A stretch of 64,000 nt of DNA, from NCBI RefSeq assembly GCF_028745735.1, contig NZ_JAQZSM010000020.1:1-64000 (forward strand), given 5' to 3'. The stretch's first letter is position 1, and each line of letters opens with the position of its first letter. This document shows positions 53,767 through 62,075 of the stretch, piece by piece. Position numbers and translations under genes: made by a program. Under the pieces are notes generated by a model. That model did not search any database. It worked only from the letters and a program-made list of their open reading frames with translations, and was not told the origin of the DNA. The stretch is from Roseinatronobacter alkalisoli. Its GTDB lineage: Bacteria; Pseudomonadota; Alphaproteobacteria; Rhodobacterales; Rhodobacteraceae.

Positions 53767-56532
53767 ATGTCTGAAATCAGTCTTGAAACCGTTGCCGGCA
53801 AACTAAACCGTGTGGGGTATGACGCTTTTATGAAGGCGCTGCGCCATGCCAAGGGCGAGGGGAACCGTCATGTGGAGCTTGCGCATTGGTTCTATCATCT
53901 GCTGACCAATGAACGCTCGGATGTTTCGGTCACGCTGCAGCAGATGGGGGTGGATCGCGGGCAGGTGATGAATGACCTGCAAAAGGCGATTGCGGGGTTC
54001 CGGCGCAATGTCACCGAAATGCCCGGCATTTCCGGCCATCTGACCGATGCGCTGGACCGAGGCTGGCATTATGCAACGCTCTTGTTTGGTGAATCACAGA
54101 TCCGCTCCGGGCATGTGCTGGTGGCAGTGCTGCGCACCCGCGACCTCTATCGTGCGGTGGCCCAGATTAGCCCGCTCCTGAGCACGCTGGAAGCTGATCA
54201 TCTAGCCGCAGAGGCGCGCACGCTCTGGGCTGGCTCCGAAGAGGAAGACATGCGCCCGATGGATGGCACGGGCCTTGGGGCGGGTGCGGCCACGGGTGAC
54301 GGGGGCGGCGCGGGTGCGCCCGGCGGCAGCACGGCGCTGGGGCGCTTTGCCGTGGATATGACCGCGCAGGCGGAATCGGGCAAGATGGACCCGATCGTGG
54401 GCCGGGACGAGGAAATCCGCCAGATCATTGATGTGCTGATGCGCAGGCGCCAGAACAACCCGATCCTGACCGGGGAAGCGGGGGTGGGCAAGACTGCCGT
54501 GGTCGAAGGGTTCGCGCAGGCGCTGGTGGCGGGCAATGTGCCGCCCGCGCTGCAGGGCGTGCGGCTGTTTGCGCTGGATATCGGGCTGATGCAGGCAGGG
54601 GCGTCGATGAAGGGCGAGTTTGAGCAGCGCCTGCGTTCGGTGATTGATGAAGTGCAGTCCAGCCCCACGCCGATCATCCTGTTCATTGATGAAGCCCATA
54701 CCCTGATTGGCGCAGGCGGGGCTGCGGGCACGGGCGATGCGGCCAATCTGCTGAAACCGGCACTGGCGCGGGGCACGCTGCGCACTGTGGCCGCGACCAC
54801 CTGGGCCGAATACCGGGTGCATTTCGAGAAAGACCCTGCGCTGACGCGGCGTTTCCAGCCAGTGAATGTGGATGAACCTTCGATCATGCGCGCCTGCACC
54901 ATGCTGCGCGGCATCCTTGCCCCCATGGAGGCGCATCACAAGGTGCGCATCGCCGATGAAGCGGTGGTGGCGGCGGTGAACCTGTCGGCGCGGTATCTGC
55001 CGGCGCGGCAATTGCCCGACAAGGCCGTGTCGCTGCTGGATACGGCCGCTGCGCGGGTGGCGATCAGCCAGTCCGCAACCCCCGCCATGGTGGCCGATCT
55101 GCGCGCCGAAATCGAGGCGCTGGAACGTGAACAGGCCGCGCAGGAGGCGCAAGCCGATCTGGGCACCCAGGACACAGCGCGACTGGCCGAGATTGCAGAG
55201 GAACTGACCGGGCTGGGCGATAAACTGGCGGCGGCCGAGGCTGATTACACCCGCGAGAAGGAACTGGTCGAAGGTATCCTGTCGTTGCGCGAAAAGCTGG
55301 TGCAGGCGCGTGCGGAAGCGGGCGCCGGGGCGGATACGCCTGCAGATACGGATACGGCAGATGCCGACGAAGATGAGTCTGGCAAGGAGGAACCGGGCAG
55401 CGGGGATTCCGGGCAGGCGGCAGATGAACCCACCCCCCCCGACGAAGACAGCCTGCGCGCGGCCCTCAGCGCGCGGGTCACTGATCTGGAAACAGGCGAT
55501 GCGGACCGGCGCATGATCTATGCCCATGTCGATGAACAGGCCGTGGCCAGCGTGATTTCCGACTGGACCGGCATTCCCGTGGGGCGCATGGTCACGGATG
55601 AGTTGCGTGCTATTCTGGAACTGCCTGACCGGTTGCGCGAACGGGTGATCGGGCAGGATCACGGGCTTCTTCAGATCGCCAAACGCATTGAAACCAACCG
55701 CGCCAAACTCGACAATCCCGGCAAGCCCATCGGGGTGTTCATGCTCTGCGGCCCGTCGGGTGTGGGCAAGACCGAAACTGCGCTGGCGCTGGCCGAAGCC
55801 ATCTATGGCGGCGAGCAGAATGTCATCACCATCAATATGAGCGAGTTTCAGGAAGCGCATACTGTTTCGGGGCTGAAAGGCGCACCGCCGGGCTATGTGG
55901 GTTATGGCGAAGGCGGGCGGCTGACAGAAGCCGTGCGGCGCAAACCCTATTCCGTCGTGCTGCTTGATGAGGTGGAAAAGGCGCATCCCGATGTGCATGA
56001 GCTGTTCTTTCAGGTTTTCGACAAGGGGATGATGGAAGATGGCACCGGGCGCCGGATCGATTTCAAGAACACGGTCATCCTGCTCACCTCGAATGTCGGC
56101 ACGGATGTCATCATGGACATGGCCGCGCGCGGCGAAACCCGCCCCGACCCCGACACGCTGTCAGACGCGATGCGCCCGCATCTGCAGGCGGTCTTTCCGC
56201 CCGCCCTGCTGGGCCGGATCGTGACCATCCCCTATTTCCCGCTATCCACAGAAGTGCTGGCGGGTATCGTGCGGCTGAAGCTGAACGCCATCGTGGGCCG
56301 GATGAAGGCAGGTCATGGCGCCAGCATGGTCTATACTGATGCGGTTCTGGACCATATCGTGGCGCAATGCCGCGACCCGGATTCGGGCGGGCGGATGGTG
56401 GATAATATCATCACCAACACCATCCTGCCCGACCTGTCGCGCGCGGTGCTGACCCGCACGCTGGAAGGCGTGGAATTTTCAGATGTGCGCGTCGATATGG
56501 GCGCGGACGGGTTTGTGTATGAGATAGAGTGA
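53767..56532 (+). CDS. clpV: T6SS disassembly ATPase ClpV (TssH)
   Basis: 921 residues. N-domain about 1-150, first AAA with GEAGVGKT near 236 and FIDEAHTLIGAGG, coiled-coil middle domain about 445-515, second AAA with GPSGVGKTE near 663 and VVLLDEVEKAHPDVH. An acidic insertion rich in Asp, Glu, Ala and Thr (about 517-561) lies between the middle domain and second AAA; most ClpV proteins lack such a long one. It recycles contracted TssBC sheaths. Last core gene of the operon. Confidence 0.96.
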   Translation: MSEISLETVAGKLNRVGYDAFMKALRHAKGEGNRHVELAHWFYHLLTNERSDVSVTLQQMGVDRGQVMNDLQKAIAGFRRNVTEMPGISGHLTDALDRGWHYATLLFGESQIRSGHVLVAVLRTRDLYRAVAQISPLLSTLEADHLAAEARTLWAGSEEEDMRPMDGTGLGAGAATGDGGGAGAPGGSTALGRFAVDMTAQAESGKMDPIVGRDEEIRQIIDVLMRRRQNNPILTGEAGVGKTAVVEGFAQALVAGNVPPALQGVRLFALDIGLMQAGASMKGEFEQRLRSVIDEVQSSPTPIILFIDEAHTLIGAGGAAGTGDAANLLKPALARGTLRTVAATTWAEYRVHFEKDPALTRRFQPVNVDEPSIMRACTMLRGILAPMEAHHKVRIADEAVVAAVNLSARYLPARQLPDKAVSLLDTAAARVAISQSATPAMVADLRAEIEALEREQAAQEAQADLGTQDTARLAEIAEELTGLGDKLAAAEADYTREKELVEGILSLREKLVQARAEAGAGADTPADTDTADADEDESGKEEPGSGDSGQAADEPTPPDEDSLRAALSARVTDLETGDADRRMIYAHVDEQAVASVISDWTGIPVGRMVTDELRAILELPDRLRERVIGQDHGLLQIAKRIETNRAKLDNPGKPIGVFMLCGPSGVGKTETALALAEAIYGGEQNVITINMSEFQEAHTVSGLKGAPPGYVGYGEGGRLTEAVRRKPYSVVLLDEVEKAHPDVHELFFQVFDKGMMEDGTGRRIDFKNTVILLTSNVGTDVIMDMAARGETRPDPDTLSDAMRPHLQAVFPPALLGRIVTIPYFPLSTEVLAGIVRLKLNAIVGRMKAGHGASMVYTDAVLDHIVAQCRDPDSGGRMVDNIITNTILPDLSRAVLTRTLEGVEFSDVRVDMGADGFVYEIE

Positions 56533-56583
56533 GCAGCATAGCAAACTGTAAACAGGATATTTCAACATTGGAGGAAATGAAAA

Positions 56584-57054
56584 ATGGCAGACACTATTTC
56601 GTGGCATGTCGTGACAGGACGGACGGCCAGGGGCACCGAGCCTATTGGCGCAGTGGGCTTCATCGGCAATAATGCTGTGATCGTGATTTCATTCTTTGAT
56701 GATTACGATGGCAACAAGGATGGCCGGGTGTCCTGGGGTGAATGGGCAGCGGCCAAGCTGTCTCCGCTCAGCCTTAAGAACAAATCTGTCGTTGAGGTTG
56801 CGATGGCAGGGCGCTATGACGTCGGTATTCTGTCGCGCGATCCCAGTTTCAACCAGATGGCCATGCAGATGTTCCAGAACTTTGCGAGTGGGCTGATAGC
56901 AGACGGGATTTATGCCGCTTATTTTGCAAGAGGGGTCAGAATGGGCGCCGGTGCTGCTGCCGTGATGATTACCAACAGCAAGGTGAAGCAGTTTGTTATC
57001 AGGAAAGGCTTTGAAAAAGCTGTCAAAGAGGCCTTTGACGCCAGCGTAACATGA
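56584..57054 (+). CDS. EF-hand-containing protein behind clpV
   Basis: 156 residues, family not recognised. A textbook EF-hand loop DGNKDGRVSWGE is at 42-53 (D1, N3, D5, G6, V8, E12). A hydrophobic stretch, MQMFQNFASGLIADGIYAAY and GAGAAAVMI, is at about 95-128. The C-terminus is basic. Good GGAGG before the ATG. Its place directly after clpV and before a membrane-active protein suggests an effector-associated role such as a secreted Ca-binding partner or effector itself (inference). Confidence 0.75.
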   Translation: MADTISWHVVTGRTARGTEPIGAVGFIGNNAVIVISFFDDYDGNKDGRVSWGEWAAAKLSPLSLKNKSVVEVAMAGRYDVGILSRDPSFNQMAMQMFQNFASGLIADGIYAAYFARGVRMGAGAAAVMITNSKVKQFVIRKGFEKAVKEAFDASVT

Positions 57055-57195
57055 TACAAAACGTCTGGTGTCGGGATGATCCGTTCCCGGCTGCTGCCGA
57101 GGTATTTGCATCGAGGCTGCGACTGAGGTTTTCTGACCTTGACCCGGCCCCCAGACGGGGTAGGCTGGCGATCTGACAAGATTTGGAGACAGTAT

Positions 57196-57972
57196 ATGGC
57201 GGATAATTTTGGCGGCGCCGGCTTTCAGACAGCCAATTACACCATCACCGGCAGCACGAATTCATATGATGTCGAACAGGCCTTGGTCTATGTTGTCGAA
57301 CTTGACAGAAGAATAGCCGAGGAAACTGGCCTCGATATGGTCTCGCTGGCCTCGGCGGGGGTTGATGCCTATGGGGTGGCACAGGTCAAGAATTCACTGG
57401 GGCTGTCGGGCCGTGCCTATGTGAAAACCCATGCTGGCAAGCAATATCTGATTCTGAAGGGCAACCCCAGACAAAGACCGGTCCTGCGCGGCACACGCTA
57501 TCTGGCGTCCAATCCGCAGGTTGCCCATATCACTGTGGGTGCAAGATCGATTGCCCGCGCGGCCGGGCGCGTGACAGGAATTGTCTTTGTAGCCTATACC
57601 GCGCTGAATGTCGTTGAACATCTGATGACCAGCGACGACCCCCGGCTGAGCAGCCTTCTGGGCAATATTGCCGCTGATATGATCAAGTTCTTCGTTGCGG
57701 CCGGGGCCGGGGTTCTGGCGGGCATCCTTGTGGGTACGCTGACGACTGTGGTGGCCGGTCCCCTTGTTGCTGCAATCTTTGTGGGTGTGGCCAGCGGAAT
57801 CCTTCTTGACCGGCTGGACAGGCAATACGGATTGACCGAAAAGCTCATCCTGGCAATTGAGGCAGTGCAGGTTCAGGCCGAACGGCCCTTTGCCCGACTC
57901 GCCCGCGAGATTGCTGCTTGGGAAAGATGGTTCATCGATAAGGCGGTCCGCCAGAGCATCCGCTTCCGATGA
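57196..57972 (+). CDS. Glycine-rich membrane-active protein, candidate T6SS effector
   Basis: 258 residues from ATG 57196 behind TTTGGAGA. No signal peptide. Residues about 1-125 look soluble. About 125-215 form amphipathic and hydrophobic helices rich in Gly/Ala (FFVAAGAGVLAGILVGTLTT, VAGPLVAAIFVGVASGILLD), then RLDRQYGLTEKLI. Small-residue zipper helices ending in an LDxxDxxYGLT motif are the kind of organisation I associate with predicted inner-membrane-targeting bacterial toxins, not verified here. The small membrane gene overlapping its stop would be its immunity protein (inference). Confidence 0.7.
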   Translation: MADNFGGAGFQTANYTITGSTNSYDVEQALVYVVELDRRIAEETGLDMVSLASAGVDAYGVAQVKNSLGLSGRAYVKTHAGKQYLILKGNPRQRPVLRGTRYLASNPQVAHITVGARSIARAAGRVTGIVFVAYTALNVVEHLMTSDDPRLSSLLGNIAADMIKFFVAAGAGVLAGILVGTLTTVVAGPLVAAIFVGVASGILLDRLDRQYGLTEKLILAIEAVQVQAERPFARLAREIAAWERWFIDKAVRQSIRFR

Positions 57973-58349
57973 GCAGAAGCGTTGCCATCGGCGGGCTGTG
58001 CATCTTTGCCCTTCTGTTTTTATGGGCGGCCTGGTGGGGCTGGACTGATTTCCGCGCATTGCGGCTGGAAATAGCGGGCTGCACCACACCGCTGACAGTT
58101 GATCAGACATCTTTCTGGATGATGGGCATGGCCGGGATTGCCGTACTGCCGTTTCTGAGCGCAAGTGCGGATGTGCGGGTACATCGTGTTCTCTTCAGCC
58201 TTCTCATCATCTGGGCTCTAGGCGTTCCGATCATCAGCTACATGACCCTTATTTCGGATGCCACAGCGCAGGGATATCCCCTGCCGTCGGGCGCGCGTGT
58301 CCTGCTGTTTGCAGAATTTACGCTGCAGGCCCCGGCCTGTGACGCATGA
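57969..58349 (+). CDS. Small membrane protein, candidate immunity protein
   Basis: 126 residues with about three membrane helices: 6-26 (IGGLCIFALLFLWAAWWGW), 49-66 (SFWMMGMAGIAVLPFLSA) and 75-97 (VLFSLLIIWALGVPIISYMT). The start overlaps the preceding stop (ATGA), so the two are translated together. Polytopic immunity proteins are typical for pore-forming effectors. No family recognised. Confidence 0.72.
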   Translation: MSRSVAIGGLCIFALLFLWAAWWGWTDFRALRLEIAGCTTPLTVDQTSFWMMGMAGIAVLPFLSASADVRVHRVLFSLLIIWALGVPIISYMTLISDATAQGYPLPSGARVLLFAEFTLQAPACDA

Positions 58350-58384
58350 CAGGCCCGATGCCGGATATCTGACTGAGCCCCCGG

Positions 58385-58398
58385 GGGGGGATCCCCCC
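58385..58398. other. GGGGGGATCCCCCC palindrome
   Basis: Perfect 14-bp palindrome 36 bases after the candidate immunity gene; no T-tract. It may end the T6SS transcript as a hairpin in a longer GC-rich fold. Otherwise the 200 bases to the autotransporter hold nothing recognised. Confidence 0.35.
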
Positions 58399-58566
58399 AT
58401 GACTGTTGCTGCTTGGCAACGAACGTTCCCCATTCGCGCCATCCGTCGTGGAAACACGGCCCCTTTCACAATCCGGTGTTGAGCGATGCTGCGCATGGCG
58501 CTAGGCTGACAGTAAAATATTCATACGCAGCGCCCGCCTGCGTGGTTTTGATTTGGAAGGAATACC

Positions 58567-61500
58567 ATGGCCCGCCGTCACCCGATCCTGACCGAGTCCG
58601 ACACCAGTAACACACTCATGCAACCAGATTCCGGAACAATCACATTGCGCAGGCCGCCTGCCCGGCGCCGTGCCATTCTGGGCACGACAGCGCTGGTGCT
58701 GGTTCTGGCAGGCACTGCAGTGCAGGCGCAGCAATGGGACGATCCCAGCACAGGCGGGGACTGGGGCACGGCCGCCAACTGGAACCCGGCAACTGTTCCC
58801 GATGACAATACCGCCGCAGTTGTGGTCCCCGTCGCTGTTGGCGGACCGCAAGTGATTGACCTTGACGGCAACAGTTTCACCATCAACAGCCTGACCCTGA
58901 ATGGCGATTTCGATGTGAATAACGGCACCCTGATCCTTGACGGGGCCGCGCCTGCCGCCATCACGCTGGACGGCGTCGCGACCACTGCCGGGATCGGGGC
59001 TGATCTGACGCTGGCCGTTGACAGTGACGTCATCACGACCGATGGGGATTCGGTCCTGACAATATCGGGGGATATCGATGGCGCGGGCGGGCTGCAGATC
59101 AATGGCGCGGGGACCGTCCTGCTGAGCGGTGCCAACAGCTTTACCGGCGGTACCGTTGTGGCGAATGGCACGCTCAACAACAGCGGCACGCTGGGGGATG
59201 TGGACAATCAGGCGGCGGGCACGTTCAACAACCTTGCGGGGGCGATAGCGGATGCGGTCACCAATGCGGGGACCGGCATGAATGACGGCACGATAGCCTC
59301 GCTCGACAACCTCGCGACCGGTGACTTCACCAATACCGGCACGATCAGCGGCAATGCGGAAAATGCAGGCACGCTTAATCATGACGCGGGTACGATTGGC
59401 GGCACGCTGACCAACACGGATGGCACCACGACAGTGGCGGCGGGCGCGAGTGTGACCGGCACAACCACGATCACCGGCGGCAATGTTGATAACAGCGGCA
59501 CGCTGGCGGATGTGGATAATCAGGCCGGCGGCACGTTCAACAACCTCGCGGGGGCGATAGCGGATGCGGTGACCAATGCGGGGACCGGCATGAATGCGGG
59601 CACAATCGCTTCGCTCGGCAATCTGGCGGGCGGTGTCTTCACCAATACCGGCACGATCAGCGGCAATGCGGAAAATGCAGGCACGCTTAATCATGACGCG
59701 GGTACGATTGGTGGCACGCTGACCAACACGGATGGCACCACGACAGTGGCGGCAGGCGCGAGTGTGACCGGGCGCGCCTTTGTCAGCGGGGGCGCGCTGA
59801 CGAACAGCGGGACCATCGGTGACGGTATTGAGGTGACGGGCGGCACTGCCACCGTCGCGAACGGTGGCGTTGTGAACGGCGCGGCATCATTGCTGGATGG
59901 CGGCGCGCTGAATATCGATGCAGGCGGCAATCTGAATACCGATCTGACAGTGAATGACGGGGCGGCCGTTAATTCCGGCACCATCACCGGTGCGGTGAGT
60001 GTTGACGGGGGCAGCTTCAGCACGGATGGCACAGTGAATGGCGATGTGACCAATAACGCAGTCACCAATGCCGAAGGCACGATCAATGGCGCTGTGACCA
60101 ATAACGCCACCATGACCGTGACCGGCAATCTTGGCGGAATCGGCGCCCTGATCAATAATGACGTGCTGAACCTGAATGCCGGGACAGTGACAACGACCAC
60201 CAGTGTGAACAATACCGGTGTTGTGACCGCTCTGGGCGGCGCTGCCCTGACCGCGACAGGGGCATTCACCAATGCCGCAGGCGGCAATCTGAATTTCGAC
60301 ATCGGTGGCGGAACGGCGACAGTGGGCAGCACTGGCGGTGTCTTCACCAATAGCGGCACGATCGCGCTGGTCCATGGCGCAGGCACTGGCACGCTGACCA
60401 TCGAAGCAAATGGCGGGCTGGTCAATACTGCAGGGTCCGAGATCGGCACCCTGACCGGGCAGGCAGGCGATGTCGTGCTGGTCAATGGGAACGTGTCCGG
60501 GGACACCCAGCTGCGCCTGAATACGGATCTGTCGGTGCTGGATGCGGGTGTCTCCGATCTGTTCCAGACGACAGGCACCATGGGCGGCACACTCAATGTT
60601 GATTTCACCTCCGTGGGCGGGCTTGCCCTGCAATCGAACCGGATCGTGTTTGTCCAGACGGCGGGACTCCTGCCCGGCTTTGACCTGCAAAGTGTGACGG
60701 GCCTGCCCGGTGGCGGGTTGATGGATGTCGCCATTACCCAGGACGCGGACAGTATCGGCATGCAGCTTCTGCCCAACACCTCGCTTGGTGGGGTGGCGGG
60801 GACGCTGGGGTCTGTACAGGCGGTCATCGGTTCGGTGGTCAACCGCCCCTCCAGCCCCTTTGTCAGCCGGGTTCTGTTCGACGCTGTGGGCGGCTGCACA
60901 CCGGGCGCCTGGGCGCGCGGCATCATGGGCCGGGCCACCGCCGATACCACGACCAATTTCGGCGGTACGGGCGTCACGGTGCCCAGCACATCGCGGCTGA
61001 GTTATCGCGGTATCCAGGGCGGATTTGATGTAAGCTGCATCGATGATGGTCCGGGTGGGCTGGAATATGCCTTCGGGGTCAGCTTGGGCGAGAATACCGG
61101 CAGCACCCGGCAGAACCGCTTCGCTTTTGATCCGATCACGCTTCAGCCTGATCTGACCATGCCGCTTTCACCGATTACCGGCAGCTTCAACCAGCGCTAC
61201 GCAGCGGTTTATGTTGTGGCCGAACGGGACAATTGGGTGGGCGATCTGCAACTGCGTCACGAACGCACCTCAGTAAGCTTTACAAACCTTGATCTGGGTC
61301 TTGATAACTCCACGATCCGGACCCGTGGCACCACGCTCAGCGGCAGTGTGACCTATTTCCATTCCCTAGAGAACGGATTCACCCTGGCACCCACTGCAGG
61401 CTTTGCCATCACGCGCACTGGTTCCGGCACGTTGAACTTTGCATCCACTGATCCGCTCGACCCACCGGGAACCATTGCCGCGACCTTGACTGCGGAACCG

Positions 61501-61845
61501 CATACTTCGAAAGTCGGTTTCATAGGCTTGTCGCTGGCGCGCAGTCATGTCAACGAGGAAGCGCAGTCGGCCACCACGGGGTTCGTGACGACTACACTTT
61601 ACAATGACTTTGCGCGTATGCGCCGGACGCGCTTCGGGCTGGCCGGCGGGGGGGCCACCACTGATCTGGATACCCGCACGCTGGGGGCCTATGGCGAACT
61701 CAGCCTGGGCATGAGCTATGTCAAACTGTTCAGCGAAGGGGCGGGTCCGGTACGACAGCTGACTGCCACCCTGCGTGGTGATGCGCGATTCAGCGGTCGG
61801 TTGGAAAGCTATGGGTTGACAGCGCAGGTGCGGTTGAATTTCTGA
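58567..61845 (+). CDS. Type V autotransporter with repetitive passenger
   Basis: 1092 residues. Start at 58567 (GGAAGGAA upstream) gives an extended signal region; the hydrophobic core AILGTTALVLVLAGTAVQA ends before QQWDDP near residue 55. Passenger about 56-790 is Gly/Asn/Thr-rich beta-helix with autotransporter-repeat style NNSGTL and GTISGN units. Beta-barrel domain about 800-1092 ends in VRLNF with the terminal aromatic residue. Two 104-residue units (59179-59490 and from 59491) are nearly identical. Probably a surface adhesin or biofilm protein; no protease triad seen. Confidence 0.9.
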   Translation: MARRHPILTESDTSNTLMQPDSGTITLRRPPARRRAILGTTALVLVLAGTAVQAQQWDDPSTGGDWGTAANWNPATVPDDNTAAVVVPVAVGGPQVIDLDGNSFTINSLTLNGDFDVNNGTLILDGAAPAAITLDGVATTAGIGADLTLAVDSDVITTDGDSVLTISGDIDGAGGLQINGAGTVLLSGANSFTGGTVVANGTLNNSGTLGDVDNQAAGTFNNLAGAIADAVTNAGTGMNDGTIASLDNLATGDFTNTGTISGNAENAGTLNHDAGTIGGTLTNTDGTTTVAAGASVTGTTTITGGNVDNSGTLADVDNQAGGTFNNLAGAIADAVTNAGTGMNAGTIASLGNLAGGVFTNTGTISGNAENAGTLNHDAGTIGGTLTNTDGTTTVAAGASVTGRAFVSGGALTNSGTIGDGIEVTGGTATVANGGVVNGAASLLDGGALNIDAGGNLNTDLTVNDGAAVNSGTITGAVSVDGGSFSTDGTVNGDVTNNAVTNAEGTINGAVTNNATMTVTGNLGGIGALINNDVLNLNAGTVTTTTSVNNTGVVTALGGAALTATGAFTNAAGGNLNFDIGGGTATVGSTGGVFTNSGTIALVHGAGTGTLTIEANGGLVNTAGSEIGTLTGQAGDVVLVNGNVSGDTQLRLNTDLSVLDAGVSDLFQTTGTMGGTLNVDFTSVGGLALQSNRIVFVQTAGLLPGFDLQSVTGLPGGGLMDVAITQDADSIGMQLLPNTSLGGVAGTLGSVQAVIGSVVNRPSSPFVSRVLFDAVGGCTPGAWARGIMGRATADTTTNFGGTGVTVPSTSRLSYRGIQGGFDVSCIDDGPGGLEYAFGVSLGENTGSTRQNRFAFDPITLQPDLTMPLSPITGSFNQRYAAVYVVAERDNWVGDLQLRHERTSVSFTNLDLGLDNSTIRTRGTTLSGSVTYFHSLENGFTLAPTAGFAITRTGSGTLNFASTDPLDPPGTIAATLTAEPHTSKVGFIGLSLARSHVNEEAQSATTGFVTTTLYNDFARMRRTRFGLAGGGATTDLDTRTLGAYGELSLGMSYVKLFSEGAGPVRQLTATLRGDARFSGRLESYGLTAQVRLNF
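59179..59775 (+). repeat. Near-perfect tandem duplication inside the autotransporter gene
   Basis: 312-bp period: unit 1 begins at AACAGCGGCACGCTG (59179), unit 2 at the same sequence (59491). Most of the following 280 bases are identical, including GGCAATGCGGAAAATGCAGG. In-frame duplication of passenger beta-helix rungs. Confidence 0.85.
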
Positions 61846-61867
61846 TCTGGTGGGATATGCGGCCAGG

Positions 61868-61898
61868 GGGCACGCGCCGGAACGGGCGTGTGCCCTTT
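61868..61898. terminator. Terminator between convergent autotransporter and transglycosylase genes
   Basis: GGGCACGCGCC (61868-61878) pairs imperfectly with GGGCGTGTGCCC (61884-61895), loop GGAAC, followed by TTTG. It starts 22 bases after the autotransporter stop. The next 180 bases hold nothing recognised. Confidence 0.65.
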
Positions 61899-62075
61899 GC
61901 GTTGGGTGGGTTGCGGAAATACACCGGCGCCTAGCCTGAAACGGACCCGCGGGCAGGGATAGCGCCTGCACCATCGGTCCGCCGCAGGGTGGCATCCGAG
62001 CACCATGCGCCTGTTTCGCCTTCTGCGTGAATTCGCATGATCTGCCGGTGCGGCAGGAGGAGCCGGAAGGGGCGG

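Noticed and set aside
54202-55998. Long leftward open frame (598 codons) inside clpV
   Set aside because: It is a complete antisense shadow of clpV in high-GC DNA; composition is His/Arg/Gln-rich, it has no family features, and clpV is unmistakable.
59179-60130. CRISPR-like repetition
   Set aside because: The repeats are long, in frame and translated as autotransporter rungs, with no short repeats separated by unique spacers.
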